This document shows positions 1 through 11,300 of a stretch of DNA of 64,000 nucleotides, in pieces. Position numbers and translations under genes: made by a program. Location of the stretch: assembly GCA_038093515.1 (NCBI GenBank), contig JBBPSI010000003.1, forward strand, positions 496,001 through 560,000, in the 5' to 3' direction. This DNA is from Butyriboletus loyo (taxonomy: Eukaryota; Basidiomycota; Agaricomycetes; Boletales; Boletaceae). Within the stretch, counting starts at the first letter, position 1. Each line of letters opens with the position of its first letter. Below the pieces are notes generated by a model that did not search any database, was not told where the DNA came from, and worked only from the letters and a program-made list of their open reading frames with translations.

Positions 1-388
1 GCTCTGTTGGGGCGTGCTCACAGGCGCGCTCCAGCTCTCACTCAGTGTGTATCCCGTCTCGACTGATGATCTCTTACCCATCTGCCCAGATCGTGCCCAG
101 CATCTCGCCCTCTTTCTCCATGCCCGCTCCCTCCTATCGGCTGCGGTGCGTATGAACACAATCGGTCCTTATCTTGCCCAGCAACTCTTGCTGCGCGACG
201 TACGCCCTATCGTCGACACTTTTGTCACCCAGTGCGGCACCCTCACATCCGCGATCCTCACCGACAGTTCCCGCAATCGTGAAGACTCCGACGAATTGCC
301 TCTAAACGGACCGGCCAACACCTGGCCATTAGGTGAAATCCTTGCTATGAGACACGATCTACAACACTCGAGGATTTTTAATAGCTAA
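1..388 (+). CDS. Urease accessory protein UreF, 3' part only
   Basis: The frame is open from the window edge, so the true start lies upstream. About 128 C-terminal residues are visible. They carry the UreF-type pattern: CWGVLTGAL near the start, then AVRMNTIGPYLAQQLLL, VRPIVD and the terminal HDLQHSRIFNS, which resembles the usual UreF ending of a basic stretch followed by R(L/I)FNS. In known systems UreF joins UreD and UreG to load nickel into apo-urease in the cytosol, where it checks UreG GTPase activity. The gene converges on eIF3f with a gap of about 360 bases. The family call rests on pattern recall. A distant all-helical relative is possible but less likely. Confidence 0.72.
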   Translation, partial: LCWGVLTGALQLSLSVYPVSTDDLLPICPDRAQHLALFLHARSLLSAAVRMNTIGPYLAQQLLLRDVRPIVDTFVTQCGTLTSAILTDSSRNREDSDELPLNGPANTWPLGEILAMRHDLQHSRIFNS

Positions 389-750
389 CGATGTGTGCGA
401 CGTCCATGTATGCCGCATTTTTTGCCGAGCGCACCGAGGTATATCAAGGAACTTGTAAAGTTACTGACGGATGAACGCACTAGGTTATGTAGCGGAACTT
501 TGCTTGGGCAAAAACCTAGTTGAAAAAAAAGCGAAATATTAATGGTGATACAGGACCATGGTCAGAACGGACATTGAGCTTTTCACGTTGTTTCAATGAA
601 TTGTGACCGAGGAAGTCGCGAGCTTTTGTGTACGAACTCTGATTGGCGGTTGAGCACACGATGCCTCACACTACTGCCTACTTAAAAATCTGCGTGCAAA
701 TCACTCGAATTGTTGACTGTCGTCGTGCGTTTACATTTTGAAGTTTACAT
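389..750. other. Intergenic, convergent 3' ends
   Basis: About 360 bases between the stops of the ureF-like gene and eIF3f, which face each other. No gene, RNA or repeat is recognised. It should hold both 3' untranslated regions. Confidence 0.6.
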
Positions 751-1898
751 TCACGACCCACCAGCCAATGCCAACCTTGCCGCAACCTCGGCCTGTCCTC
801 TCACCAAGTTTGCCAAATACGACACCATCACACTATCTTGCAGTGCTGTTGCCCAGCCACCTTCTTCGTCGGGCGCTGCACCAAGCACGTTCCACAAGTA
901 CTTCCCAAGCGCAGGATCTGGGGAAATCTCTCCGCGAAGGATGGCTTGGACGTGTGCAAGTACACGATTGAGTGCATTGGAGGTGCTCACGAGAGCGGTA
1001 TGGAGAGCGGGGAGAGGAGAGGTAGGGAGGAAAGTGTTTGATGGTGTAGGAGAGGAGAGGAGAAGATCGACTGCGATGGCGTGAATCGATGGTAGACGAG
1101 GGAGTGGCACAACTCACGTCCTGAGCGTTCAGACTCGTGGAATTTTAGTTCGCAAGGGATGGGTACGAATACGCAATTTTCTGGTTTTGAATAGACCCCC
1201 ACCGGAGAGCTGTACCGTGCCAGATTGGTAAACGAAAGGATGAAAGATGGAAAAGTTGGCTGACCTGACGTATGCCCTCACACCTGCACCGACGCCTTCC
1301 TCTGTCCCGGTATCGAGTGCGACATGCACGGCGGGGAAGGGTGTGGTCTCTTGCTCGTAAAAGTTTTGAATGAGGGCAGAAAAGGTGCCCAAGCCACCCT
1401 GGTCACCCTCGCTACTGCCAGTAGCATACCATCCAACGATGCTGAGACCCACCTTGCCCTGGGGACCTACACCGACACCTGCGCTGGTTGTCTCGGAAGG
1501 TGGGACAGACTCGCCACGACCCTTGAGGAACATTTCGTACATAGCGCGGTGGTAATCGCCGTCGACCGCGACCTGTTCTTGTGTCTCTGAGTGGAGGACG
1601 GCGAATGCATGGGTGACGTTAACGATGGTAGGGGAGGAGACGGATGACGCGGTGGAGGGTGTGCGTGTGCCGAGGAGAGTGCCGATGACGCGGTGCTGTG
1701 CATCTGTGCGACGGAGGTAGTGGTCGAGGATGGAGAGGAGCGCGGTCGGGTGGATCGTCAGCGATGTCGGGCGGGGTCTTTTGGGGCTGCGTCAGCGACG
1801 TTGGAGGCAGTGACAGCGACGACTTACGGGTTGACATCGGCGAGTGTATGCGGCGTGTTTTGGATGAAAATCGCAGACGAAGACGGGCCAAGCGGCAT
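751..1898 (-). CDS. Eukaryotic translation initiation factor 3 subunit F (eIF3f)
   Basis: Non-catalytic MPN (Mov34/PAD-1) subunit of eIF3, which recruits mRNA to the 40S ribosome in the cytosol. ATG 1898 begins MPLGPSSSAIFIQNTPH. After a first intron the MPN domain reads LTIHPTALLSILDHYLRR, then VIGTLLGTR, then VVGWYATG-type sequence (here SIVGWYATGSSEG). The last exons give VYSKPENCVFVPIPCELKFH, then ERSGLDLLLSS across an intron, and end in a helical tail rich in Ala and Leu. The JAMM zinc ligands of active MPN proteases are not apparent, as expected for eIF3f. At least three introns are needed. The start lies 74 bases from the divergent TOM7 start, so the two genes must share a very short promoter. 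Confidence 0.9.
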
Positions 1899-1972
1899 CG
1901 TCGCGTCGAGTTATCGAAAGACGATATTCGAGAGCGGAGTTGCAATTGTCTGTTGTTTTTCTACTTCCCGTC
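1899..1972. promoter_or_regulatory. Short shared promoter of eIF3f and TOM7
   Basis: Only 74 bases separate the two divergent ATG codons, so both 5' untranslated regions and any core promoter must fit here or overlap the coding regions. I see no TATA box. That two housekeeping genes are co-expressed from it is inference. Confidence 0.5.
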
Positions 1973-2273
1973 ATGCCTTCCGAAGAGACCAAGGTCAGTC
2001 CCCTCTCGTCCTCATGTCTTCAGCGCTCACATGAATCCCACAGGAACGCATTCTCAAAGTCGTCGAATTCAGTCGTGTACGTTCTCTTTTACGTCGCACG
2101 ACCACCTAACTGACAGACAGACAGACCGTGTTGCACTACGGCTGGATTCCAATGATCATATATATTGGCTATACCAGAAGCTCGCCTCAACCCATGTTCA
2201 TCAAGTCCGTCTCTCTCTTCTCTTCCACTAATGTGCTCACCCTCCAAACAGACTCATAAGTCCACTTGCCTGA
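1973..2273 (+). CDS. TOM7: Mitochondrial outer-membrane translocase subunit TOM7
   Basis: Four short exons (1973-1993, 2044-2076, 2125-2204, 2252-2273) join in frame to a 51-residue protein: MPSEETKERILKVVEFSRTV, then LHYGWIPMIIYIGYTRSSPQ, ending PMFIKLISPLA. This is close to the classic Tom7 pattern, including the single membrane segment and the invariant GWIP...YIGYTRS...QP block. Tom7 sits in the outer-membrane TOM complex and modulates its assembly. The gene is too fragmented to show as an ORF. The third intron has the unusual donor GTCCGT. It is divergent from eIF3f. Confidence 0.93.
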
Positions 2274-2695
2274 GCCCGTCAAGCGGTGTTGCTTGGCCTA
2301 GACTATATGCACGCGTGTATTCTATAATTCTCACCAAAATGCATTCGCTCCTCACTCTCCTCTTGTCGTGTGAACTGTCAGTGAATTCAGGAATCACAAA
2401 CAACACACATGGTGAGTCTTTTTCGTTCCCCCCTCCCTTGTGCAACGATTCAAACACAGTGGTGGTCCCTCTCAACCGGGCCCTGAATGACCCTCGTTGT
2501 TTAACCTCCCTAGGCTTGGTTGGGATGGGGGTGTTCTGTCGAAAGTCAAGGCCAGATATGAGCATCATCTCTTCCCCTTCTCGTTCGTCCGTGTATTCGT
2601 CGTGCTAAATAATTTCTACTGGTCAGGTCCACAACACCTTCATTGAACGGATTCGATGCTAGTATTAGAACGTCTCAATAAAATGGCACGTCTAG
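2274..2695. other. Intergenic between TOM7 and the RNF220-like gene
   Basis: About 420 bases between two convergent genes. A GT-flanked ATG at about 2409 (ATG|GTGAGT) could be spliced to downstream AG sites to give only very short peptides, none recognised. No confident gene. It probably holds both 3' untranslated regions. Confidence 0.4.
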
Positions 2696-4267
2696 CTATA
2701 GATAAACTCTCCTCAATTCAGATGCCCCCGTAATCCGCTGGCACATTGGGCAGAGTTTCGTTGCACCAAGACATCTAAGCCAACATACTGCACAGCACGT
2801 GTGCCAACACCCTGTTGATATCGTGGGGTCGACATATGGCGACAGACAGATGCGACAAGTCGCTTGCGCAGGCTAACCAAGAGAAACGTGAGCAATATGG
2901 GTGACACTAAAGGGAGAAGACATACAATAGCGTTCAACTTTGCTTCCAGAGCTGCTATGAGCGTGAGGTTGTCCCCTCGTGAGCGCGCGGTCAGGATGGC
3001 CAAGTCTAATTTGTCCATGTCTTCATCTACACCCTGAGGTCGTGACAGCGGGCCACCATATGTCGGGGTGGTATCCTGAGTTTGTCGGTTGTGATTTGAT
3101 CGTTGGCCAACGGTTTCAGCCCCATCCGTGTCCACATCTGCCTCTAATTCCACCCTTAGAACATCTGCCTCTCCAAACTGGGCATCTCCAAACACGGCAT
3201 CGTCCGTTCCGTCAATGTCAATGACATCTTCCGTATCCATCGTCGAGGGGCGAATGTGTATTCCCGTTCCCCTCAAACTCGCATTCGTGATGACCCGGGT
3301 ACGGACGCTCCCTTCCTCTGCTACATCCCAACCCGTATTGCCGTCGACGTCCACATCTGCACCCTCGTTGCCGCGCACAAGCCTGACCATTCGTTCGCGT
3401 TCCCGCTCGACCTGGGCACGTCGACTCTCGTATGCAAGACATGCATCGACATGTGCCTCTACAACATCTCTGTCACCATGGGTGGGTTGCGAACACACGG
3501 GGCAGACAGTCTCTGCGGTCTCTGCTCCCGGGTCGACATCACCCGCACCGTGCCGTGCGAGCCAAGATGCCTCCTCCTTGGTGAACTCCTTGAGTCGTGC
3601 ATGTCTTGCCTTGCGACGACGCGTGATGTATCCGATCGCGTGTTCTACTGTGGTGGGGGTCGTGGTCGTGTTTGCGAGATTGGTGATGGATGGAGTAGTA
3701 GACGACGCGCGGATACGAGGTAACGGCTGGAGGGCAGTGAGAGACTGACGTGCTTTGAGAGCCGAGCGTCGTTTGTTAGCACTCGGGCTGTTCGTAATAG
3801 ACCCAAAGATAATAGTGAGTGCTGGTTTACGCGGGACAAAGAGGGCGAGACACGTACCCTTCCTCGAGGTCGTCCACCTCTGCGAGCACCTCTGCGTCGC
3901 CGATATGTTTGATGATGTCCTCGACGCGCTGCATTTCAAGCTCGGCGTGTGCTGCGAGGAGACGGATGGGGATGAGTTCGGAGCAGGCTGGACAGGGTCG
4001 GGTTTCGGCGCGCTTCGCTGTGGATGTGATCAGGGAAGGATGGGAGCGTTTGGATGCGCGCGCGTACGTTTCTTTACCCTGGGTGGGGGGTGTTCGTCTG
4101 GTGCAGGGGAGAGTGAGGAAGAGGCTCGGGTATCGGACACGATGGTGTTTCCCCTCGCACGTTTTTTACCGCTGTGATATGAGAAGACGAACGAGGTGTC
4201 AGGACGTTGGTGACCCCTGAGGTGGGTATAAAACACACATTGCACTTGGACTACGAGGGTGGACCAT
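2696..4267 (-). CDS. RNF220-like RING-type E3 ubiquitin ligase
   Basis: ATG 4267 begins MVHPRSPSAI and splices into a basic segment (GKKRARG). A first zinc motif follows, RPCPACSELIPIRLLAAHAE (CxxC...H), typical of the N-terminal zinc region of RNF220-type proteins. A second zinc finger of UBZ type reads CPVCSQ...VEAHVDACL in the middle, followed by an acidic region with DVIDIDGTDD, a possible SUMO-interaction motif. The C-terminal RING lies in the last exon: TCRICLSPYVDPTISTGCWH, then CCAVCWLRCLGATKLCPMC, ending ELRRVYL. Spacing and the final ELRR(V/I)YL match animal RNF220, which ubiquitinates nuclear substrates. Four or more introns were joined by phase. The first exon is the least certain part. 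Confidence 0.8.
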
Positions 4268-4557
4268 GTGGGTGTATTTTGATGTGGAATATTTTGCGTT
4301 GGACGGGTGCACGGGCTGGTCGGTTCTACTACGAGCGATGTGAAAGGCAAGAAGGGATGGATTGCAGCGACCGACGTTGGATGCACCGACGGATGCTATC
4401 ACAGGATTGAATTCGTGCGACGAACAATGTTCCGGTCACACCTGCGCTTGGGCCCTTCATACCGCGATTCGAGAGACCATATTTTGTCCCTCGCTCCTGC
4501 CGCGGTGTCAGAACGGCATAAAAGTCGGTCCAAGGTACTGCATCATCTCCCGTTCAG
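4268..4557. other. Intergenic upstream of the GH3 remnant
   Basis: About 290 bases between the RNF220-like start and the first recognisable GH3 block. Any original start exon of the glycosidase should lie here, but I cannot identify one. Confidence 0.35.
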
Positions 4558-7360
4558 GACGTCGAGGAAACACTGTTCAAGATGTCGTTCAGCGACAAGA
4601 TCAAGCTACTCGCCGTGTCGATTTACCCTTCCTCTTGTCTCTGTTTGATTAGTTTCGGGCGAGTCCATCCTGGCACACAACGTCCCAGAAACCAGCGTCC
4701 CCCACGAGAACAAGCAACGACCACCTTGTCTATTCCATGCATGTACCCGTCCATGTACCTCTTCCAACAGGTCTAAACGACGTTCGTGGCATCTGATTAG
4801 TACGTTGATCCGACTATGTCCTCCTCAACGCCTCCTCTTACACCGTCGCAACCTGCCTTCAATGCTTTCCCTGCAAGTCGCTTACTCATTCCTCGACCTG
4901 CTCGTCCCAACGGTCAACACATAGCGTTCTCCTCTTGGCGGCCGTGGCTCCGAATCTCTCTCAGAGGTCCTAATGATAACATCTCAGCTGCGTACACCAA
5001 CAGCGTTCGGAGATTGTGTGGATTCCTACGTGCGTAGCTGTCTTTACGATGCAGGTTCTCTATCAGAAATGCGTCGTTCCGACAAAGCATACGGAGGGGC
5101 ATGCTGACGAAAGTATATGCGCAAAGGTGACGTCCCAGAACGCGTTTGAGGAAGGGAGTTCTACCTGAACCCATCACCATCTGCGATACAGATTCCTGGA
5201 CAGTCATGACAGCGTCGGCAGGCATGTTTAAAGGTCTATGACACAGGTACAACCGTGTCAATGGAACGTACGTCTCGGAGCACTGTAGATTGCGTAAAGA
5301 TATCCTGCGTGGTGTGAGTATAGCCCCCCGCATTCGAGAAATGTACACTGAACCCTTGGACTGGAATGGGGTTATGAGGACTTGACAAGAGCGATTGAAC
5401 AGGAACATACGGCACGCCACCATAGAGATGCCGTGAGTTCGTACAATGTCCCTATGACGATTCGAAGGTCATGTCGCGATTGAATAGGCATTCGACTGTT
5501 ATGCGTGGAATGGTTGGACGCGTCGTTGCAAGTGGTAAGGTCCGTGTTGCCACGATCGATGACCGTGCTCGTCTTGTACATTTCTCTTACCTTCCCTTAA
5601 CGAGCTACCAGTTCTCATGGACCATAGAATCTCGAACTGGGGCAACGTGCTCAAGCATCGGGAATCCCCTTCTCTGGTCCTGAATCAAACATTGATATGC
5701 TTGCTTTGCGTTCCCTTAGCCGCAAAGTTTCTCCTTCCACCATTGTCCTTCTCAAAAACGACCTCGCAGAGTCTATTCCTCTTCTCCCGCTTATACCGGA
5801 CAAGTTCCCCACTACCTCCAAGATCACTGTCAAGGGGCCTGACGCCGAATATGCCTTCACGTTTGGAGGTGGTTCGGCCCGTCTGTTCTCCACGTACACT
5901 GTCGCCTCTGCAGGCCGTCACTGCTACTGCGCACGAACTGTGGCTCAAGTAATATGAACCGGGCATGCCGAGCCACGAGTATATACCACATATAAAGGCG
6001 TGCCCAAACCAACAATGCAAACTTCTTTTTGGCGGATGGGGTGGTTGGTATCTTCCGAATTCGCGTTGGGAGTCGATCGGCCCTGACTCCGATAGAATGC
6101 GATGAACGCTAACGCTGTTCGATTCGCTAATTCTTCGTTCGCGCCCGATGAATCGGGGGATTGGGAAAGACCTCTTCCCTGACGATACGTTTGTCATCGA
6201 CTTGTCCATCTACACATACAAGTTCGAAGTGAGGCTGAACAATCAAGAATCAGGTTTGAATAAGAGAGTGGCAAGGGCAGTGGCAGCTGCCAATGATGCA
6301 GATAGTGAGCACTTCTCCGTACTTGGGGCAACTGACCTTTAGTGGTCTGAAGTCGCGATCGTGGTGATCGAGTTGAATCACGAGCTCCACCGTGTGTTTG
6401 CATTTGGACCGGTTGACTTGAAATTTGTCAGATATGACAGGCCGACTTGGACTGAGGGGCCTACAGCGCTTCGATCGCAAGGCCTGTTTCGTTGACTGAC
6501 ACACTACTTTTCAGACTCAACCGTCCGGTCTCACAAGTCACCACTGCGACACGATCGTCGTCCATCAGTCTAGCACGCCCGCACGCTGCCGTAGGTAGAT
6601 GAGGCAAGCGCGCTAGTCCAAGCCTTTTAGGGTGTAAACGAACTTGGGAACGGACTTGCCGATGGCTTGTTCGGGCGGGTGAGTCCCTCTTGGTAAACTA
6701 CCCCTCACGTTCCCGTGCGTGCCGGGCTCCCTTTGACATGTTAACATGATGATATGCCAACAATACTTTTTCTTTCATGCTGGCGGTATTGATGCCATCG
6801 ATCGCAACAACGAACAGGAAATGGAGGTTTTACCGTCGTACCCATCGTACAGGTCTCGTGGTCAAGAATACGGAAAGATTCTTCATAACGAGGCCCGTCT
6901 TACCTCTTTTTTTACCCCTGGCATGACATCGCGCGGAGGTTTGAAACGTCGTTGACCTTGAACACGGGGCGAAATCTTCGTTGGCTGCCGTGGCTACGAG
7001 ATCCGTGACGTCGCGCCGCTTTTGCCGTTCGCTTACGGACTATCGTCCACGACGTTTCCATTCGGACTCACGAGTAGTTTCACCGCGTCGCTCATCATCA
7101 TCAATTCAGGGGAGTGAGGTTGTGCAGGTATACGTCTCAGAGTCGCACACCTCTCGGCCGCATAGAAAGAAGCAACTCAAGGCGTTCAAGAAAGTCGGAC
7201 TCGAACCTGGCAGAGAGGCACACATTCTCATTGGTCTGGGGAATAATACACTCAGTTTCTATGGTGATTGCCACAGGGTATGGACGGCAGAGACAGGGAC
7301 GTTTACCGTCCTCATGGGCCCATGTTCCAGGGATATCAGATTCAGTCGTCCTGGAAGAGA
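4558..7360 (+). pseudogene. Decayed GH3 beta-glucosidase
   Basis: Ordered fragments of a fungal GH3 beta-glucosidase occur along the plus strand in changing frames. They are: DVEETLFKMSFSDKIKLLA (4558), GLNDVRG (from 4771, for DGPNGVRG), CLQCFPC (4854, for ACFPCGT), RSPLGGRGSESLSE (4925), SWTVMTA, YNRVNGTYVSEHCRLRKDIL (5248), SD-stop-TGTYGT (5390, for the nucleophile motif SDW), ASGIPFSGPESNIDM, TIVLLKND, GGGSARLFSTYTV, DTIVVHQSSTPA (about 6550), GNGLADGLFGRV, GEIFVGCRGYEIRDVAPLLP (6968), and a fibronectin-III-like end GSEVVQVYVSE...GTFTVLMGPCSRDIRFS (7110-7345). Nonsense codons TAG 4922-4924 and TGA 5396-5398 fall inside conserved blocks where an intron cannot explain them. Frame changes are also frequent. 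The gene would have hydrolysed beta-glucosides but is almost surely inactive. Confidence 0.85.
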
Positions 7361-7677
7361 TGGGCAATATCGTCAGGTGCCCTCGAGAATGCATGATCTA
7401 TGTACACTAGTAATACAGTGCCTATACGTGCTTCCCTTGAAAAATGATGAACGCGTAGAGTTCAGATGCCCGACAATCCCTTTCCCTTGTTGTCCAGAAC
7501 AGCGCTTCCTCTTGTGGCGTTCATACTAAAAGTTCCCGAATGGAACCCTTCACCCGATTGTTCTTTGCCCCTTTCCAACAGCACTTTAACAACCTCAACA
7601 TCCTTGGACGTTCCAAAAGTGTTTTCGAGTTGTTGTTTAGAAGGGCGGCCTAGATACCCTTGAGCACCCTGCGACGA
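7361..7677. other. Region after the GH3 remnant
   Basis: About 320 bases with no recognised coding signal. It may include the decayed 3' end of the GH3 gene. Confidence 0.35.
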
Positions 7678-8386
7678 ATGAAATATTTTGAATGCTGGAA
7701 ATTGGATGATGGTACTGTGAGTGCTGCCATCTAAACCTCACATAGGGGTCATATGCACGTACAATCGACGACTTCTGCGAGAGGGATCGAGCTAAAGGTA
7801 CGACAAGCCATCAGTCAAAGGCACTCATGAATAAGCGCGTGCAGTTACGTGTCTTGAAAGAGATCAGGTCAGCGATGCGTTTCGATAAAGCAATTCATCC
7901 CGACAGAAAAAGAAGCTCACCTCCAGACCTCCATTTCTTGAACTGCAAAATCGCGCACGTCAGAGATCACCATCAAGCGTTGAAACAGAGAGTTACTTCT
8001 GTTGGATTGACGATGATCATGTACTCGTCCGTGGATTGTGTATCTGGCTTGTACACGACTTTGGTGACACTCTTTGGCATGGCGGACGAAGCCGATGAAT
8101 ATCAATTCGTTGGATGTGTTCAAACGACAAATTATGGGAGTATGCGCCGTACAAGTTGTCGAGCGAAATTCAGGTGGGTCGATGGATGGTGATTGCGGCA
8201 GGAGGAATTGAAAGGGACAGTGCCGCTTTATATGCTCCCGAGCACGCCACATGTCATGACGTCTTGCCTTTGTGTGCCTTCGGCTCAGCTCGGCTTCGTG
8301 TCACGCGACATCTTATACGTACCCCCCACGGTGCATACAACGTCAAAGGGCAGCTACGTTTTCCCATTCTAACCCCATCTCTCTAG
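7678..8386 (+). pseudogene. Unidentified reading frame, apparently broken
   Basis: ATG 7678 starts MKYFECWKLDDGT. A GTGAGT...CATAG gap of only 29 bases would join it to GSYARTIDDFCERDRAK, and further joins give VTCLERDQ then KLTSRPPFLELQNRARQR. From 7913 one frame stays open to 8386 except for TGA 8096-8098. It includes SYFCWIDDDHVLVRGLCIWL and KLWEYAPYKLSSEIQVGRWM. The residue makeup looks like protein, but I do not recognise a family. The very short intron and the in-frame stop point to decay. The tail overlaps the last exon of MLH3 on the other strand by about 40 bases, so the real end is probably earlier. It could also be a chance open stretch. Confidence 0.25.
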
Positions 8387-11300
8387 TCCCTCCACCCGTC
8401 GAGGTGAGACGCGTCAAAGGAACGAGGGACGGCCTAAAGGACAGCAAAAATTAACGTTAGCCATCCGAAACAACGAAACAATCGCGAATGCTATACAGCG
8501 GCCTTACCTCCCGTGAGCACACTGGAACGGAAAAACGGTTGCTGATAGTTGCCTCACCAATCGCTCGCATTGTTCGGTGTTCAGGGGGTCGTTGAACATG
8601 ATTGCACCTGGCGGCAAGTCGCTGAGCCTTTGTGCGCAGTGAAAATAGAGTTCATTCACCTCGACAAGCCTTTGAGTTGATCAGGTCGAGGAGTTGACCT
8701 GGACACCACCGTAGAGCCTTGAGCCATTGTGTCTCCTCGTCTGAACTTCCAGAATCATGCTGGGATAATGGTTCGCGTGGTTCAAGTTCCCGACTCTCCA
8801 ATGTACCAATGTATCCCTTGATGAGTTCCTGCATCTCCTTACCCAACAACAGCTGTGGCTTGATCTCAGCGAATGTTCACAGCTCCCATCCCATCTGCAC
8901 GCACCTTTTCGCTCACGATCTCGGGCATAGCACTCACAAAGACTTGTATATAGCCGCCATCTAGTTCTGTTTCACAATCTAGCCTCGACTGAGTTTCCTC
9001 GAGCCCAGAGAATCGGAAACCCCACGATTCGAATGCCTTCTGGATATTCGAAAGCTCCGCGAGACGGGAAGCTTCACGCCTGGTAAGTAAGACAGGTATC
9101 GGAGGGAACAGTTGCTTCATCTCCACGCTTCCGCTTCCTTCCTGATGGCTAAGGAAGCCTCGACAAATTGACTTCAGAAATCGTTCGACGCGTACACGTT
9201 CATCCGCGGCGTGTTGATCAATTAGGATGAGCATTTTCCCATCCACCGGAGGTTCATATTTGCATGTCGCATTGTCCTTCTCTGCACCCAAAGGATCATC
9301 GTGGTCCAGACCAACAACACATGCAATAAACTTGCAGTCCACCTGACTAATTATTTGCGCCTTCCGTAAATCATCTTTCCGGAAACGCATTTGAGGCGCA
9401 GCAATATCGGACGAACCAGGCTGAAGATACCGGCTCGAGATCGCGCGATGTGGGGGACAACCCGTGTGACAACTGTGGTGGAGTTGGGAACTCCGATAAT
9501 CGGTATCCTGAGTCACTAAGAGGGGGAGGGAGGGTATCTTTGGCTCTTTAAGCGCGAAGGCGTTGTTGGCCTTTCAATAGTCTCAATGATACGGTCCAAC
9601 ACGCGGTGTGGGAGCAAGAGGCATACCTGTAGGGCTTCTCGAAGCCAATTAGGTATGTGACCTGCATCAGTATTATTATCATAATTCTTTTCCTCGACTG
9701 TCAAATGGGGTGTCGGCAATGTTCGCCTCTGTGCACTAGCCTCAATTTGTCCATCCGTACCCACGGTAAAGCGGGCGCTTTGAGGATGAGAGTTTCCCGT
9801 ACGGTTATCGATGATAAAAGTTTTCCCGGTTGTTGGATCTTCCCAGACCATATCCTGTGCGCCGGCCACAGGCATCTTCTCCTCGTCGTTTCTAAATAGA
9901 TTGACAACTGTGCACATGAACCAGGCACGTACCATATGGGCAGGTAGGTTAGGCGTCCCACTCCTCTCGGACTGGACTGAACCCGGCGGCGTCTTTAGTT
10001 TAACCAAACTCTCTGGGACAAGCTTTCGCTTCTTCCTCGGACTGCCATTCTCGGCGTTTTCATTCCTTCCCTTATCGGGCACAAAATCATGGTGAACTAA
10101 GAATGAATGGATGGTTGTAGATAGGAACGAAGTCACAACGTTTTTATTCTAGGGCGCAAGATGGTCAGCATGGCACTGAACCGGGGAAAAAGCGAGCCTT
10201 GCCCACATCCAGTTCGACTGTTGATTTCGAGGGTTCCAGGCAGTTATCAATGTGCTTTACGGGAATGACCAAGTTCAGGACGTAAATCGGCTTCTTCTCT
10301 CCTTTACGGGGAGACCGGCGCGCAGCTGGAAATTTCGATGAGATTATCCCCTATGGCGCGGAACAAGAAACAGACATGACCGCAAGCTCGTCTCTCCTCC
10401 TTCATCATACGCCTGGAGGACGAAAAATTCTCAAAACTGATTTCCAAATAAAAACGTCTGTCTTACATGTTTCGCAAACGTACTCGCAGCAAAGCGATTG
10501 TCGATCAACCGGTGGAGGTCACAGAACGATATCGGGTGTCTATTGATATCTGGACAAGGAGTAATGTGTCACCAGATCAGGGTCTAGCTATATATAACTT
10601 ACACAAGAATTGGTATGACTGTCGGGCCGAGGAGCATCAGATAGGAGATAATTTTTCGATCATAGAATGGAAGGTGTTCTACCTTTGTATATGCCCCAAC
10701 AAGTGAGATAAACCCCTCAATTCGGAGTTGGCCGGAAGTAGCGGCTATCTCTTCCACGCACTGGGGAATGCAAATTGCAAGATAACCATACATGGGGTAC
10801 TAAAACAGAAATATACTTTCCTCTGTGAATGCACGGCCATAGAAATGTCGGAACGCCGCAAGGGTGGAACGAGTCTTGATCGGATAGAAGCGTGAGATGG
10901 AAGTGAGGTTTGGAAATGGGTGCACCATCACCTTTGGTATCTTGAGGATATGTGACTTGTGGAGATTGTGACTTTCTTTGGTCTTGTTCACATCCTGAAA
11001 TGAAAATGAGATATTTGGGAACACGAGTGCGTATGCCTCGAGTTCTTGCCGAATCAGTTCAATGGTCTTGTTTAGCGTAGGGTGAGTCTGACGGCGAACA
11101 GGGAGCTGTTCAATTGTCACCACACATACAGTTTAGCCGAGGTTGACACGCACGCTGAAAAATGCATCACGGATCGATACAACGGTTCCGGGCGATTCTC
11201 TTCGCCAACGGATAGATGGGCCTATATGAAGAGATTTTCCAGCCTGGAAAAGCGGGTGTTCGCCACGATAGGAGGAATCCTGGAGGAGAAAATACCTTGA

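Noticed and set aside
4816..5037. 73-residue frame with a plausible start upstream of the GH3 motifs
   Set aside because: Its end (NISAAYTNSVRR) is itself a GH3 fragment and the rest lies over CLQCFPC and RSPLGGRG in other frames, so it is part of the pseudogene.
5685..6209. Long minus-strand frame of 174 residues
   Set aside because: It is antisense to recognisable GH3 sequence and shows no domain.
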